62,697 nt of DNA from Burkholderiaceae bacterium (GCA_947448415.1 CANFMT010000002.1:1-62697), one strand, 5' to 3'. Positions 10,275 to 19,960 are shown, numbered from the stretch's first letter. A program made the numbers and translations. The notes: generated by a model not told the origin, from the letters alone.

Positions 10275-11599
10275 GCGTCACATTGACACAGTCCATCTAT
10301 CAATCCTCCAGCTTTGGATGGGTCAGTATTGTGCGTCTCGGTCTAGTTCAAGCAGCTATAGGGGCTATTGTTGTGATGACCACCTCAACCTTGAATCGCA
10401 TTATGGTTGTTGAGTTAGCTTTGCCTGCAAGTCTCCCAGGTTTATTGGTAGCCATTCATTACTTTGTTCAAGTGATCAGACCTCGCATGGGATTTGAGTC
10501 TGATATTGGGGGCAAAAGAACACCATGGATTATTGGTGGCGTAGGTTTATTAGCCCTAGGTGGATTTGGTGCTGCTATTGCTACAACTCTCATGGGCTTT
10601 CATTTAGTCATTGGTATTGCAGCTGCCATCGTTGCATTCTTCTTGATCGGCATTGGCGTCAGCATGAGCGGGACTTCATTGCTGGCTTTACTCGCTAAAG
10701 GCGTGAGTGATGAGCGCAGAGCGGCAGCTGCCACAACGGTTTGGCTCATGATGATTTTTGGATTCGCGCTGACAAGTGGCATTGCTGGAAAATTTCTTGA
10801 CCCTTACTCGCCAGAGAAAGTCATACTGATTTCAGGAATTATTTCGTCCATTGCCTTTGCGATTGCAGGCCTAGCTTTATATAAGCTTGAGGGCCATGAG
10901 TTTGAAGATAAACGCTCTAGTGCTGTTCAAAAAATGCCTTTTAGAAAAGCATTGACCGACATCTTGGCTGATCCAGATACTAAAAAATTTACGATTTTTA
11001 TCTTTCTATCGATGTTTGCATTTAGTGCGCAAGATTTGATTTTGGAGCCATTCGCTGGAATGATTTTTAAATATTCTTTAGGTGAGACAACTAGCCTATC
11101 CGGAATTCAGCACTCAGGCGTACTGACTGGCATGCTTTTAGTAGCGGTTTGCGGGTCAAGCAGATTAAGGCCTTATTTCGGCTCACTTCGATCTTGGATG
11201 ATTTACGGTTGCCTTGCTTCAGCACTTGCTATGTTTGGTTTAGTAATTGCTGGAATCTTGGAAGGCGATTGGCCCCTAAAACTCAATGTATTTATATTGG
11301 GCCTTGCAAATGGCGCCTTCTCGATTGCTGCAATCGCATCAATGATGCGCTTAGCAGTAGTGGGTGGGGGCGGCAAAGAAGGCGTCAGGATAGGCCTCTG
11401 GGGAGGGGCTCAAGCAATAGCATTTGGGCTAGGCGGTCTATTAGGTGCTGGCGCTAGTGATCTTGCGCGCTCTATCTTTACCAATCCTGCAACAGCATAT
11501 TCTTCAGTCTTTTTTATTGAAGCAATTCTATTTATTGCTTCTGCGTATATGGCATCTCTGGTTGAAAGTAAACAAAGTAGCGTTAGTGGAGTGAGGTAA
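10271..11599 (+). CDS. PucC/BCH2-family membrane protein between bchG and bchP
   Basis: A 442-residue, about 12-helix MFS-like protein, homologous to the Rhodobacter ORF between bchG and bchP and to LhaA at 2797-4227. Shared marks are LNRIMVVEL (41-49), GKRTPWIIGG (81-90), and SAQDLILEPFAG, the counterpart of SMQDIILEPYGG in LhaA. Members are thought to carry or shield bacteriochlorophyll during light-harvesting complex assembly, and position suggests a link to BchG and BchP. The two paralogues are clearly diverged, so this is an old duplication rather than a recent one. Confidence 0.88.
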   Translation: MSVTLTQSIYQSSSFGWVSIVRLGLVQAAIGAIVVMTTSTLNRIMVVELALPASLPGLLVAIHYFVQVIRPRMGFESDIGGKRTPWIIGGVGLLALGGFGAAIATTLMGFHLVIGIAAAIVAFFLIGIGVSMSGTSLLALLAKGVSDERRAAAATTVWLMMIFGFALTSGIAGKFLDPYSPEKVILISGIISSIAFAIAGLALYKLEGHEFEDKRSSAVQKMPFRKALTDILADPDTKKFTIFIFLSMFAFSAQDLILEPFAGMIFKYSLGETTSLSGIQHSGVLTGMLLVAVCGSSRLRPYFGSLRSWMIYGCLASALAMFGLVIAGILEGDWPLKLNVFILGLANGAFSIAAIASMMRLAVVGGGGKEGVRIGLWGGAQAIAFGLGGLLGAGASDLARSIFTNPATAYSSVFFIEAILFIASAYMASLVESKQSSVSGVR

Positions 11600-11602
11600 A
11601 AC

Positions 11603-12808
11603 ATGACAACAGAATTTATTTATGATGCAGTAGTCGTTGGCGGCGGACCTGCGGGTGCTACTGCCGCTCAAACACTTGCTCAAAAAGGTAAGCATGTCTT
11701 GCTATTAGATAAGCGTGGACGCATTAAGCCATGCGGTGGAGCAATCCCCCCTCGTTTAATCAAAGATTTTCAGATTCCAGATGAGTTGTTGGTTGCTAAA
11801 GCAAAATCAGCACGGATGGTTTCGCCTCTCGGAAAAACGGTAGATATTCCCATTGAAAACGGATTTGTGGGCATGGTCGATCGCGCCCAGTTTGATGAAT
11901 GGCTCAGGAAACGTGCGGTTGCTGCAGGGGCGGTGCGTGAGGATGGATTATTTGAAACTTTGCAACGTGAAGGTTCTAATGTGCGCATTTACTATCGTAC
12001 GCGAGGCTCTCGTGATGGGGATCAAGGCGCCTTAAAAAGCGTTCTTGCCAAGGCGGTGATTGGCGCAGATGGTGCGAAATCGCAGGTGGGAAGAAGTGCC
12101 GGAGTAAAGGGCTGTGCCGAGGCGAACTATGTCTTTGCTTATCACGAGATTATTAAAACTCCACCTAATAAACCACTTTCTTTTGATAGCAGTCGATGCG
12201 ATGTTTTATATCAAAAGCCAGTGTCTCCAGATTTTTATGGTTGGGTATTCCCTCATGGCGACACTATTAGTATTGGTACGGGAAGCGCTGATAAGGGCTT
12301 CTCCCTCAGAAACGCAGTGGCAAAACTACGGGCAGATATTGGCTTAGATGGTGCTGAACTCATTCGTCATGAAGGCGCGCCATTGCCGATGAAGCCCTTG
12401 AAGAAATGGGATGATGGGCAGCAAGTGGTGTTGGCTGGTGATGCTGCAGGAGTTGTTGCTCCAGCTTCAGGTGAAGGAATCTATTACGCCATGCTCGGCG
12501 GTCAATTGGCTGGTGAAGCCGTTGCTGAGTTTATCGAGAGCAAGGATCCCGCAAAACTGCAGTTAGCCCGCAAGCGCTTTATGAAAGAACACCGCATGAC
12601 CTTTTTGGTCCTGGGCATCATGCAATATTTTTGGTACTCAACCGATAAAAGACGTGAGAGTTTTGTCAAAATGTGCGAAGACAAGGATGTTCAAAAGCTC
12701 ACATTTGAGTCTTATATGAACAAAAAGCTAGTACGCAAAAAGCCTATGGCTCATCTCAAAATATTTATTAAGGATATGGGGCATCTTTTAGGATTAGCTA
12801 AGGTATGA
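11603..12808 (+). CDS. bchP: Geranylgeranyl reductase (BchP)
   Basis: BchP reduces three double bonds of the geranylgeranyl tail of bacteriochlorophyll to phytyl, using NADPH. The 401-residue flavoprotein has the N-terminal dinucleotide fold GGGPAGATAA (13-22), the CGGAIPPR segment typical of the family, and the FAD-binding AGDAAGVVAPASGEGI motif in the C-terminal half. It begins 3 bases after the PucC-like gene and overlaps tspO by 4 bases. Length is normal. Confidence 0.95.
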   Translation: MTTEFIYDAVVVGGGPAGATAAQTLAQKGKHVLLLDKRGRIKPCGGAIPPRLIKDFQIPDELLVAKAKSARMVSPLGKTVDIPIENGFVGMVDRAQFDEWLRKRAVAAGAVREDGLFETLQREGSNVRIYYRTRGSRDGDQGALKSVLAKAVIGADGAKSQVGRSAGVKGCAEANYVFAYHEIIKTPPNKPLSFDSSRCDVLYQKPVSPDFYGWVFPHGDTISIGTGSADKGFSLRNAVAKLRADIGLDGAELIRHEGAPLPMKPLKKWDDGQQVVLAGDAAGVVAPASGEGIYYAMLGGQLAGEAVAEFIESKDPAKLQLARKRFMKEHRMTFLVLGIMQYFWYSTDKRRESFVKMCEDKDVQKLTFESYMNKKLVRKKPMAHLKIFIKDMGHLLGLAKV

Positions 12809-13290
12809 AGATCTTTTTGCAACATAAGTACCTCTGGATGATTGCAGCCTGGATGGTTGCGACATCGATCTTGGGTGGCATGGCCACAAAGCTGGGACCT
12901 TGGTACTTCTCCTTGATCCAGCCTGACTGGAAACCACCTGATTGGTCATTTGGAGTCATTTGGACCATTATTTTTATTTTGTCTGCATTGGCATGGATGG
13001 TTGCCTTTAATGGCAACCCAACACAGTCTCAGAAAAACAAAATCACGATTCTTTTCGTATTGAATGGATTTTTTAATGTGCTCTGGAGTGTTTTTTATTT
13101 CCGGATGCAGCACCCTGATTGGTCCTTTATAGAGGCATTTTTCCTCTGGGGCTCTGTAATCGCTATTATTTTAGTGATGTGGCCAATACGCAGAATTGCA
13201 GCATATTTAATGCTTCCGTATCTCATTTGGGTAACGATTGCAATGCGTCTCAATTGGGAGACACTTGTTTTGAATCCAGGGGCTTACTAA
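12805..13290 (+). CDS. tspO: TspO/MBR-family tryptophan-rich membrane protein
   Basis: A 161-residue five-helix protein rich in tryptophan, with WYFSLIQPDWKPPDWSFGVIW, the hallmark of TspO/CrtK. Bacterial TspO binds porphyrins and, in Rhodobacter, acts as an oxygen-dependent negative modulator of photosynthesis gene expression. Its place directly after bchP (4-base overlap) and before hemA fits a sensor of tetrapyrrole intermediates. The family is recognised securely; the role here is by analogy. Confidence 0.93.
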   Translation: MKIFLQHKYLWMIAAWMVATSILGGMATKLGPWYFSLIQPDWKPPDWSFGVIWTIIFILSALAWMVAFNGNPTQSQKNKITILFVLNGFFNVLWSVFYFRMQHPDWSFIEAFFLWGSVIAIILVMWPIRRIAAYLMLPYLIWVTIAMRLNWETLVLNPGAY

Positions 13291-13294
13291 AAAT

Positions 13295-14605
13295 ATGCCA
13301 AGCATGAAGTTGCTAAACCTCGGTGTTAATCATCATACAGCTCCCATCGATATTCGGGAAAGTGTTGCTGTTGCGCCTGAGGTTTTGCAAGATTCATTAA
13401 TCGATCTACGCAAATATTTGCATAGAGACAGTGCGGAAAATCAGCCAGAGGTTGCCATTCTGTCGACTTGCAATCGCATGGAGATTTATTGCGCTGCCAA
13501 TGATGTTGAGTACGAAGATCATCATCTAGAAAGCCGGGCTTTTGAATGGTTGGCGGCTCAAAACAATGTCCATCAAAATGAATTGCGTCCCTATATTTAC
13601 TCTGCAAAGGAAAGCGATGCGGTCAAGCATGCTTTTAGAGTAGGTAGCGGCTTGGATTCAATGGTTTTGGGTGAAACCCAAATTCTCGGGCAACTAAAAA
13701 AGGCAATTGAAAATGCAAACCAAGTAGGGACCTTAGGGACTTACTTAAAACCTTTGTTTGATAAAACTTTTTCAGTGGCAAAAGTGGTTCGAGGTAATAC
13801 GAAAATCGGAGCCCATTCTGTCTCCATGGCGGGTGCTTCTATTAAGTTAGTTGAGCGCATCTTTGGAAAAATTAGTGATTGCAATGTTTTATTTATAGGC
13901 GCTGGTGAAATGATTAGTCTTTGCGCAAATCACTTTGCTGGTAAGAATCCCAAAAAGATTGCCATCTCCAATCGAACAATTGATCGAGGTAGTGAATTAC
14001 TTCAAACCTTTTCCAGTCAAAATCTGCAGACAGAAGTCTTTCCTTTGGCGGATTTACCTCAACATTTAAGCCAATATGACGTTATCGTATCCTGCACCGC
14101 TAGTTCCTTGCCGATTGTTGGCATGGGAATGGTTAAAACGGCACTAAAGGCCCGTCAGTCGCGCCCCATGGTATTGATTGACTTAGCAGTGCCAAGAGAT
14201 TTTGAACCAGAAATTAAGAGTTTAAAAAATGCTTATCTTTACTCCATTGATGATCTAGGTGAGATAGTCAACGCCGGTAAAGCAAACCGTCTTGAATCTA
14301 TTGGCGAAGCAGAGAAAATTATTGAAAAAGGGGTGGTTGAGTTTTACGAAACACTAGGTAAGAGAGCAGTTGTTCCTATCATTAAGTCAATCCAGGATGT
14401 AGGTGAGCAATATCAAAAGATTGAGCTAGAAAAAGCAAGCAGAAGAATTGCAAATGGGGATGACCCTATGGTTGTGCTTTCACATATGGCAATAGCACTT
14501 GCTAATAAATTTATGCATGCACCAATTCATGCTTTGAAGCAGTCTTCCGATGCAAATTTGGAAGAATATAAAAAAATCATCTCTAAAATTTACTCATCGA
14601 AATGA
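13295..14605 (+). CDS. hemA: Glutamyl-tRNA reductase (HemA, C5 pathway)
   Basis: Reduces glutamyl-tRNA(Glu) to glutamate-1-semialdehyde, the first step of 5-aminolevulinate synthesis by the C5 route. The 436-residue protein shows the N-terminal catalytic domain with [11 protein letters not shown] (catalytic Cys59), the [17 protein letters not shown] segment, a Rossmann domain (FIGAGEM) and a C-terminal dimerisation helix bundle. M4 is an equally plausible start. Alphaproteobacterial clusters instead carry 5-aminolevulinate synthase under the same gene name. A separate housekeeping copy is likely elsewhere but not testable here. Confidence 0.95.
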   Translation: MPSMKLLNLGVNHHTAPIDIRESVAVAPEVLQDSLIDLRKYLHRDSAENQPEVAILSTCNRMEIYCAANDVEYEDHHLESRAFEWLAAQNNVHQNELRPYIYSAKESDAVKHAFRVGSGLDSMVLGETQILGQLKKAIENANQVGTLGTYLKPLFDKTFSVAKVVRGNTKIGAHSVSMAGASIKLVERIFGKISDCNVLFIGAGEMISLCANHFAGKNPKKIAISNRTIDRGSELLQTFSSQNLQTEVFPLADLPQHLSQYDVIVSCTASSLPIVGMGMVKTALKARQSRPMVLIDLAVPRDFEPEIKSLKNAYLYSIDDLGEIVNAGKANRLESIGEAEKIIEKGVVEFYETLGKRAVVPIIKSIQDVGEQYQKIELEKASRRIANGDDPMVVLSHMAIALANKFMHAPIHALKQSSDANLEEYKKIISKIYSSK

Positions 14606-14612
14606 GGTTGCT

Positions 14613-16499
14613 ATGCTCAAAATGACTAACCTCCTTGAAACCATATCTAACCCTCAAGACTTGAGGGAGTATGAGGTATCTAAGCTTCCCCAGATAGCAC
14701 GTGAGTTGCGCAACTTCATATTGAGCTCTGTTTCAACTACTGGAGGGCATCTCTCTTCTAATTTGGGAACGGTAGAGCTTGCCATTGCGCTTCATTACGT
14801 TTTTGACACTCCTTATGACCGTTTGGTTTGGGATGTGGGTCATCAAAGCTATGCCCATAAGATACTTACGGGTCGTAGAGAGGCGATGTCGGGTTTAAGA
14901 CAGTTTGGGGGCATTTCAGGATTCCCTAAGCGCAGTGAAAGTGAATACGATGCATTCGGCACCGCTCACTCATCTACCAGTATTTCAGCAGCTTTGGGAA
15001 TGGCAGTGGCTGCCAAAACAAAAAATGAGCAACGTAATGTAGTGGCCATTATTGGTGATGGTGCAATGAGTGCTGGCATGGCGTTTGAGGCAATGAATAA
15101 TGCTGGCGTGAATAAAAAAGTACCACTCATCGTGATCCTTAATGATAACGAGATGTCAATTTCACCAGCGGTTGGTGCATTAAATCGCTATCTAGTGAAG
15201 TTGATTTCAGGTTCTATGTATGCGGCCACTAAACGGGGTATAGATAAAGTTCTTTCTGTAGCGCCACCGATTCGTGAATTTGCAAAAAGATTAGAAGGGC
15301 ATGCAAAGGGAATGGTTGGCCCTGCAACGATTTTTGAAGAGTTTGGGTTTGACTATTTCGGTCCGATAGATGGCCATAATTTAGGGGTGTTAATTTCAAC
15401 CCTGCAAAATGTTAAAACACTTGCCCAAACTGAGGGACCGCAGTTCCTGCATATCATTACTAAAAAAGGTAAGGGTTACACGCTAGCAGAGCAAGACCCA
15501 ATTGCCTATCATGGCCCAAGCGCATTTGACCCAATAGCGGGAATTGTGACAAAGCCGGTGGTGAAGAAAACCTATACCCAAGTATTTGGTGAATGGTTAT
15601 GTGATATGGCGCAGGCAGATGAGCGCTTGATTGCTATTACTCCTGCGATGCGTGAGGGTTCAGGACTGGTAGATTTTGAAAAGCGCTTTCCTGATCGTTA
15701 TTACGACGTAGGGATAGCAGAGCAACATGCGGTTACCTTTGCAGCAGGTATTGCTTGTGAAGGGCTTAAGCCAGTTGTTGCCATTTATTCAACATTCTTG
15801 CAGCGTGGCTATGACCAATTGATACATGATGTGACCCTGCAGAACTTGCCAATCGTATTTGCTATTGATCGAGCTGGCATGGTGGGTGCGGATGGCGCAA
15901 CGCATGCCGGAGTATTTGATGTTGCTTTTTTACGCTGTTTACCAAATTTAGTGTTGATGACGCCATCAAACGAGCAGGAATGTCGAGCAATGCTGACAAC
16001 TGCTTTCCAGCATGATGGCCCTGCAGCCGTGCGTTACCCGCGTGGTACTGGTGCTGGGTTAGAAACATCAGGGCAGCCTTTGGATACCCTACCAATCGGC
16101 AAAGGGCTTGTAGTTCGATCAATTGATAAAGACTTGCCTCCAAAGAAAAGAATTGCGTTCATATGTTTTGGACCCTTGCTGTACAGCGCTCTTTCCGTAG
16201 CCCAAGATATAAATGCCACGGTCGTAGATATGCGCTTTGTGAAGCCCTTGGATGAGAAATTATTATTAGAAATCGCTGATAGTCACGATGGACTAGTTTT
16301 TGTTGAGGACAGCGCTACTAAGGGTGGCGCTGGTAGTGCTTGCTTAGAGGTGCTGTCGGATCACAACGTTCATATTCAATCTTTATTGTTAGGGCTGCCT
16401 GATGAGTATGTAGAGCATGGTGAGCTTAATTTACTTTTAGATAGCTATGGACTGTCTAAGGAAAAGATTAAACAAAGAGTTTTAGAGCGTTTTGTTTAA
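14613..16499 (+). CDS. dxs: 1-deoxy-D-xylulose-5-phosphate synthase (Dxs)
   Basis: Condenses pyruvate and glyceraldehyde-3-phosphate, the rate-setting first step of the MEP pathway. I start it at ATG 14613, with GAGG 9 bases upstream, rather than the longer open frame from 14550 that lies inside hemA; this gives 628 residues, normal for Dxs. Thiamine diphosphate marks are H46 ([11 protein letters not shown]), [18 protein letters not shown] from 148, and [15 protein letters not shown]. With ispH it brackets the MEP pathway, so the cluster carries both its entry and exit enzymes for phytol and carotenoid supply. Confidence 0.96.
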   Translation: MLKMTNLLETISNPQDLREYEVSKLPQIARELRNFILSSVSTTGGHLSSNLGTVELAIALHYVFDTPYDRLVWDVGHQSYAHKILTGRREAMSGLRQFGGISGFPKRSESEYDAFGTAHSSTSISAALGMAVAAKTKNEQRNVVAIIGDGAMSAGMAFEAMNNAGVNKKVPLIVILNDNEMSISPAVGALNRYLVKLISGSMYAATKRGIDKVLSVAPPIREFAKRLEGHAKGMVGPATIFEEFGFDYFGPIDGHNLGVLISTLQNVKTLAQTEGPQFLHIITKKGKGYTLAEQDPIAYHGPSAFDPIAGIVTKPVVKKTYTQVFGEWLCDMAQADERLIAITPAMREGSGLVDFEKRFPDRYYDVGIAEQHAVTFAAGIACEGLKPVVAIYSTFLQRGYDQLIHDVTLQNLPIVFAIDRAGMVGADGATHAGVFDVAFLRCLPNLVLMTPSNEQECRAMLTTAFQHDGPAAVRYPRGTGAGLETSGQPLDTLPIGKGLVVRSIDKDLPPKKRIAFICFGPLLYSALSVAQDINATVVDMRFVKPLDEKLLLEIADSHDGLVFVEDSATKGGAGSACLEVLSDHNVHIQSLLLGLPDEYVEHGELNLLLDSYGLSKEKIKQRVLERFV

Positions 16500-16512
16500 G
16501 GGTTGATAAAGA

Positions 16513-17724
16513 GTGGAGTCAATCGAGATTGCCCCATTTCGTGATTTATGTACCGATTGCGGCGTATCTCGAACTACGCAGCCCAAACGTTGCGCAACTG
16601 CTTGTCAGTTTATTCAGCCCAATTACCCAAAATTTGAGACATTAGTTCACGGCAGAGAACGTGCCACAGATCATTCTGATGAGGTCTTTTTTGGACCGTA
16701 TTTAGAAATGTTCAGGGCTAGGTTAAAGACGCCATTAAAAGGTGCTCAGTGGACCGGAATTATCACGAGGCTTTGTGAGGTGCTGCTGGAGCAAGGGGTT
16801 GTTGAGGCAGTAGTCACGATGGGTTCTGATCCTAACGATCGTTGGAAACCTATGCCAGTGATCGTGACAAGATCCCAGGATATGGCGCAATGTCGGGGAA
16901 TGAAGATGGGCTATGCACCAATCATTCAATACCTCGAGCAGGCAAAAGATATGGGGTATAAAAAAGTAGCCATGGTAGGTATTCCATGTCAGGTCTATGC
17001 TGCTAGAGCGCTTGAAAAAGAATTTGGCTTTGAAAAATTGCTGATTATTGGTTCGCCTTGTTCCGACAACACGACTACTGAACATTTTCATCAATTCTTA
17101 GGTTTGCTTTCTGAAAATCCGGAAACGATTTCCTACCTGGAATTTAGGGCTGACTATCACGTTGAGATTCGCTTTGAAAATGGTCAAAAGCAAGAAATAC
17201 CTTTTCTAAAGCTGCCCCTATCTAATTTGCCAGCAGATTTTTTTCCAACAACCTGCAAGACCTGTGTTGACTATGTCAATTCACTGTCTGATATTACGGT
17301 TGGGTATATGGCTGGCACAGGAGAGCAGTGGATCATTGTTCGTAATACTAAAGGCAAAGGCCTTGCGAGTTTGCTTGCTCAAGAGCTTATTTTGGAGCCC
17401 GTTTCCTCTGCTGGTAATCGTCTAAGCCCTGTAAAAGGGTTTATGAAGAATGTGGAGCTGGCTGCGGGCGGCTTGCCACTCCAAAGAATGCCAAATTTTT
17501 TAAGAGGAATATTTGCTTGGGTAATGCCTCGGTTTGGTCCCCGGGGTCTTGAATTCGCAAAAGCAAGGATTGAGATGAAGGCCATAGAGTCGGTAATTCA
17601 TTTGCGTCAGATTGCGCCGCACAAAATAAAAAATATGATTCCGCCACATCTTTGGAAACTTGTACGGACATATGGATTGAAGCCTCAATATGATGAAATC
17701 AAGAGCTCTAGGGAAAGCACCTAG
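16513..17724 (+). CDS. bciB: Ferredoxin-type divinyl (proto)chlorophyllide 8-vinyl reductase, BciB-like
   Basis: A 403-residue FrhB/FdhB-family iron-sulfur flavoprotein. The N-terminus has a four-cysteine cluster motif at C13, C16, C27 and C31. Further cysteines lie in GIPCQVYAARAL, GSPCSDNTT and TTCKTCVDYVN, matching BciB and plant 7-hydroxymethyl chlorophyll a reductase. BciB reduces the C8 vinyl group of divinyl chlorophyllide using ferredoxin. Placement in a bacteriochlorophyll operon supports that role. The start is GTG with no clear Shine-Dalgarno. Other F420-hydrogenase beta-like functions cannot be fully excluded. Confidence 0.78.
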   Translation: MESIEIAPFRDLCTDCGVSRTTQPKRCATACQFIQPNYPKFETLVHGRERATDHSDEVFFGPYLEMFRARLKTPLKGAQWTGIITRLCEVLLEQGVVEAVVTMGSDPNDRWKPMPVIVTRSQDMAQCRGMKMGYAPIIQYLEQAKDMGYKKVAMVGIPCQVYAARALEKEFGFEKLLIIGSPCSDNTTTEHFHQFLGLLSENPETISYLEFRADYHVEIRFENGQKQEIPFLKLPLSNLPADFFPTTCKTCVDYVNSLSDITVGYMAGTGEQWIIVRNTKGKGLASLLAQELILEPVSSAGNRLSPVKGFMKNVELAAGGLPLQRMPNFLRGIFAWVMPRFGPRGLEFAKARIEMKAIESVIHLRQIAPHKIKNMIPPHLWKLVRTYGLKPQYDEIKSSREST

Positions 17725-17734
17725 AAATAAGTCT

Positions 17735-17763
17735 TTGTGATTTGATCCAAATCAATTTATAAA
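17735..17763 (+). promoter_or_regulatory. Candidate promoter of the ppaA-hemE-ndh block
   Basis: TTGTGA (17735-17740; 4/6 to the -35 consensus) and TATAAA (17758-17763; 5/6 to the -10) are separated by 17 bases. The FNR box at 17742-17755 lies inside the spacer. If this is the true promoter, an active FNR would repress. A downstream start near 17790 would instead put the box at about -41, where FNR activates. Confidence 0.45.
17742..17755 (+). promoter_or_regulatory. FNR box upstream of the PpaA/AerR-type gene
   Basis: TTGAT-CCAA-ATCAA matches the FNR consensus TTGAT-N4-ATCAA at all ten specified positions. FNR/FnrL-type oxygen sensors control photosynthesis genes in purple bacteria. The box sits in the 96-base gap between bciB and the regulator gene. 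No FNR gene is in the window, so the binding protein is inferred. Confidence 0.75.
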
Positions 17764-17796
17764 GTAATTATTCCAATAAAGAGGCTCTTAGGCAGC

Positions 17797-17831
17797 CACG
17801 GTTTTCTTCAAAAAACTCTTTTGAGACCGTG
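17797..17831 (+). promoter_or_regulatory. Two-part hairpin over the 5' end of the PpaA/AerR-type gene
   Basis: CACGGT (17797-17802) pairs with ACCGTG (17826-17831), and inside it TCAAAA (17808-17813) pairs with TTTTGA (17819-17824) around a 5-base loop. No T-run follows, so it is not an intrinsic terminator. It ends 13 bases before ATG 17845, a distance at which a stem could limit ribosome access or protect the mRNA 5' end. Confidence 0.4.
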
Positions 17832-17844
17832 TCTTGATCAAGTG

Positions 17845-18813
17845 ATGTTCATGAATTTATCCAAGCTGGTGAGCATTGCGGGGTTTAAAAAGAAATCTAA
17901 TCGTGACGATTTCAAGTTGGATCAACAGCAGGCGACCAAGGCCTCTAATGACATGTGGGAGGATTGCTTAGTATCTAATGCGCCCACAAAATCAGCGTTC
18001 CAGCAAGGTAAAAATTCTCATCCAATAGAACAGGCTTGTACAGAAGGTGAGTACTTAGAATCATTGGTTAAAACTATTGAGGGGAATATTCTTCCTCACA
18101 TTATTGAACAGCACTTCGATTCATCTATTCCCTCGCAAATACCGGTCAAGCAAATCATCGATCAAAAAGCCGTTGAGGATTTAACTAAATTGGTATTGCT
18201 AGAAGATGCGCGTATTTCTGTTGACTACGTAAAAGAAATGCATGAATCTGGAACAGCCCTAGAGGACATTTATTTGCTTCTACTAACTCCCGTGGCTAGA
18301 AAACTAGGGGAAATGTGGGAAGACGATGAATCTAGCTTTACAGAGGTCACCATAGCGCTTTGGCGAATTAAGCAACTGATGTATGACTTAAGCCCTATTT
18401 TTCAGCAGTATGCTCAACAAGGTAAAACCGGCTCTAGCATTATGTTGGTTCCATTGCCTGGTTCACAACATAATTTAGGTCTCTTTATGGTCTCCGAGTT
18501 TTTTGCAAAGGCTGGATGGCGTATATGGGGTGAGTTGGCTGCTACCGAAGAAGATATTGTTGCTATGGCTGCAAACGAATGGTTTGATATTGTCGGTTTA
18601 TCAGCTAGCGTTCGAGAGCAATTTCCGCAGTTGAAAGAGTTAATTAAGAGTATTAAAGCTAGCTCTAAAAATCCTAATGTAGGTGTCATCATCGGTAGCC
18701 CTGTTTTTAATCAGTTCCCCGAGCTAATAGAGGATCTTGGGGCAGATATGGTTGGCATAGATGCTGAGGATGCGCTTGAAAAAGCCACTTTCTATGTTGA
18801 GAGATTACGCTAA
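17845..18813 (+). CDS. ppaA: B12-binding photosynthesis regulator of the PpaA/AerR type
   Basis: PpaA/AerR proteins bind cobalamin and oppose or modulate the PpsR/CrtJ repressor in response to light and oxygen. The frame opens at TTG 17821; ATG 17845 or 17851 is more likely, giving about 320 residues. A variable polar N-terminus precedes a helical region (LLLEDARISVDYVKEMHE, then LGEMWEDDESSFTEVTIALWR), followed by a Rossmann-like B12 domain. In the latter, GSQHNLGLFMVSEFF holds the AerR-type histidine in place of the classical DxHxxG. It is close to hemE (17 bases). PpsR itself is not in the window. Confidence 0.82.
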   Translation: MFMNLSKLVSIAGFKKKSNRDDFKLDQQQATKASNDMWEDCLVSNAPTKSAFQQGKNSHPIEQACTEGEYLESLVKTIEGNILPHIIEQHFDSSIPSQIPVKQIIDQKAVEDLTKLVLLEDARISVDYVKEMHESGTALEDIYLLLLTPVARKLGEMWEDDESSFTEVTIALWRIKQLMYDLSPIFQQYAQQGKTGSSIMLVPLPGSQHNLGLFMVSEFFAKAGWRIWGELAATEEDIVAMAANEWFDIVGLSASVREQFPQLKELIKSIKASSKNPNVGVIIGSPVFNQFPELIEDLGADMVGIDAEDALEKATFYVERLR

Positions 18814-18830
18814 ATTATTAACGAACATTT

Positions 18831-19952
18831 ATGGCAGTTCAGTTAGAAAACGATTTATTCATCAGAGCCTGTTTTTGTCGCGAGACTGATAGAACACCTG
18901 TTTGGCTGATGCGTCAGGCTGGTAGATATTTGCCCGAGTATCGAAAGACCAGATCTAAGGCGGGAAGTTTCCTAGATCTTGCTAAAAATCCCGACTTCGC
19001 CACTGAAGTAACGTTGCAGCCAATTGATCGCTTTGGCTTGGATGCGGCAATTTTATTTTCCGATATCTTAACAATTCCCGATGCCATGGGCTTGGAATTA
19101 TCTTTTGAGAATGGCGATGGACCACGGTTTGCTAAGCCCTTAAGTTCTGAGCATGAAGTGAACCAATTGCGTGTAGCGAACATGGAAGAATTGCATTATG
19201 TTTTTGATGCAGTTAGCTCCATAGCAAGTGCTCTTACTTCAAATGGGAAGCAGCAAGTACCTTTAATCGGATTTTCTGGAAGTCCTTGGACCTTGGCTTG
19301 CTACATGATTGAAGGATCGGGCTCTCGCGATTTTTCCTTGGCCAAGAAGATGTTGTATGAGCGCCCCGATCTCTTACAAAAAATTCTAGATATTAATATT
19401 CAATCGGTTAGTGAATATTTGCGCTTACAAATAGATGCAGGTTCGCAAGCTGTGATGATCTTTGATACCTGGGGCGGTTTATTAACTTCAGAGGATTATT
19501 TGCAATATTCTCTTGAGCCGATGTCAAAGATTGTTAAAGACATCCGTAGCAATCCTAAATATGATGCAGTACCCATCATCTTATTTACTAAGGGAGGGGG
19601 TATTTGGTTAAGTGATATTGCTAAATCAGGAGCCGATGTCTTGGGCATAGACTGGACCATTAATTTAGCCAGGGCACGTGGGCTGATTAATCAAGCAAGT
19701 ACCAGACATATAGCTATACAAGGGAATCTTGATCCATCCATCCTTCTATCCAATCCACAAGAGATTGAAAAAAGAGTTCAGCAATGCTTTGAGGATCTAG
19801 CTACTGTCAAATTAGAACAGGGAAGCCCATTAGATGGCCACATCTTTAATCTGGGTCATGGTATTAGCCAATTTACGCCGCCAGAAAATGTTGCTGCACT
19901 AGTCTCCAAGGTCCGCCAATGTTCAGCTGATCTTAGGCTGGGCAAAATTTAA
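18831..19952 (+). CDS. hemE: Uroporphyrinogen decarboxylase (HemE)
   Basis: Removes four carboxyl groups from uroporphyrinogen III to give coproporphyrinogen III, a shared step of haem and bacteriochlorophyll synthesis. The 373-residue protein has the N-terminal signature PVWLMRQAGRYLPEYR, GFSGSPWTLACYMIEG and IQGNLDP, all HemE hallmarks. It follows the PpaA/AerR-type gene after 17 bases, so it may be under the same oxygen-linked control. Whether this is the only hemE of the genome cannot be seen here. Confidence 0.97.
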   Translation: MAVQLENDLFIRACFCRETDRTPVWLMRQAGRYLPEYRKTRSKAGSFLDLAKNPDFATEVTLQPIDRFGLDAAILFSDILTIPDAMGLELSFENGDGPRFAKPLSSEHEVNQLRVANMEELHYVFDAVSSIASALTSNGKQQVPLIGFSGSPWTLACYMIEGSGSRDFSLAKKMLYERPDLLQKILDINIQSVSEYLRLQIDAGSQAVMIFDTWGGLLTSEDYLQYSLEPMSKIVKDIRSNPKYDAVPIILFTKGGGIWLSDIAKSGADVLGIDWTINLARARGLINQASTRHIAIQGNLDPSILLSNPQEIEKRVQQCFEDLATVKLEQGSPLDGHIFNLGHGISQFTPPENVAALVSKVRQCSADLRLGKI

Positions 19953-19960
19953 GGTTATAG

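Noticed and set aside
14550..14612. Longer N-terminus for dxs
   Set aside because: The extra 21 codons overlap hemA and are not Dxs-like; ATG 14613 has a ribosome site and gives the usual length.
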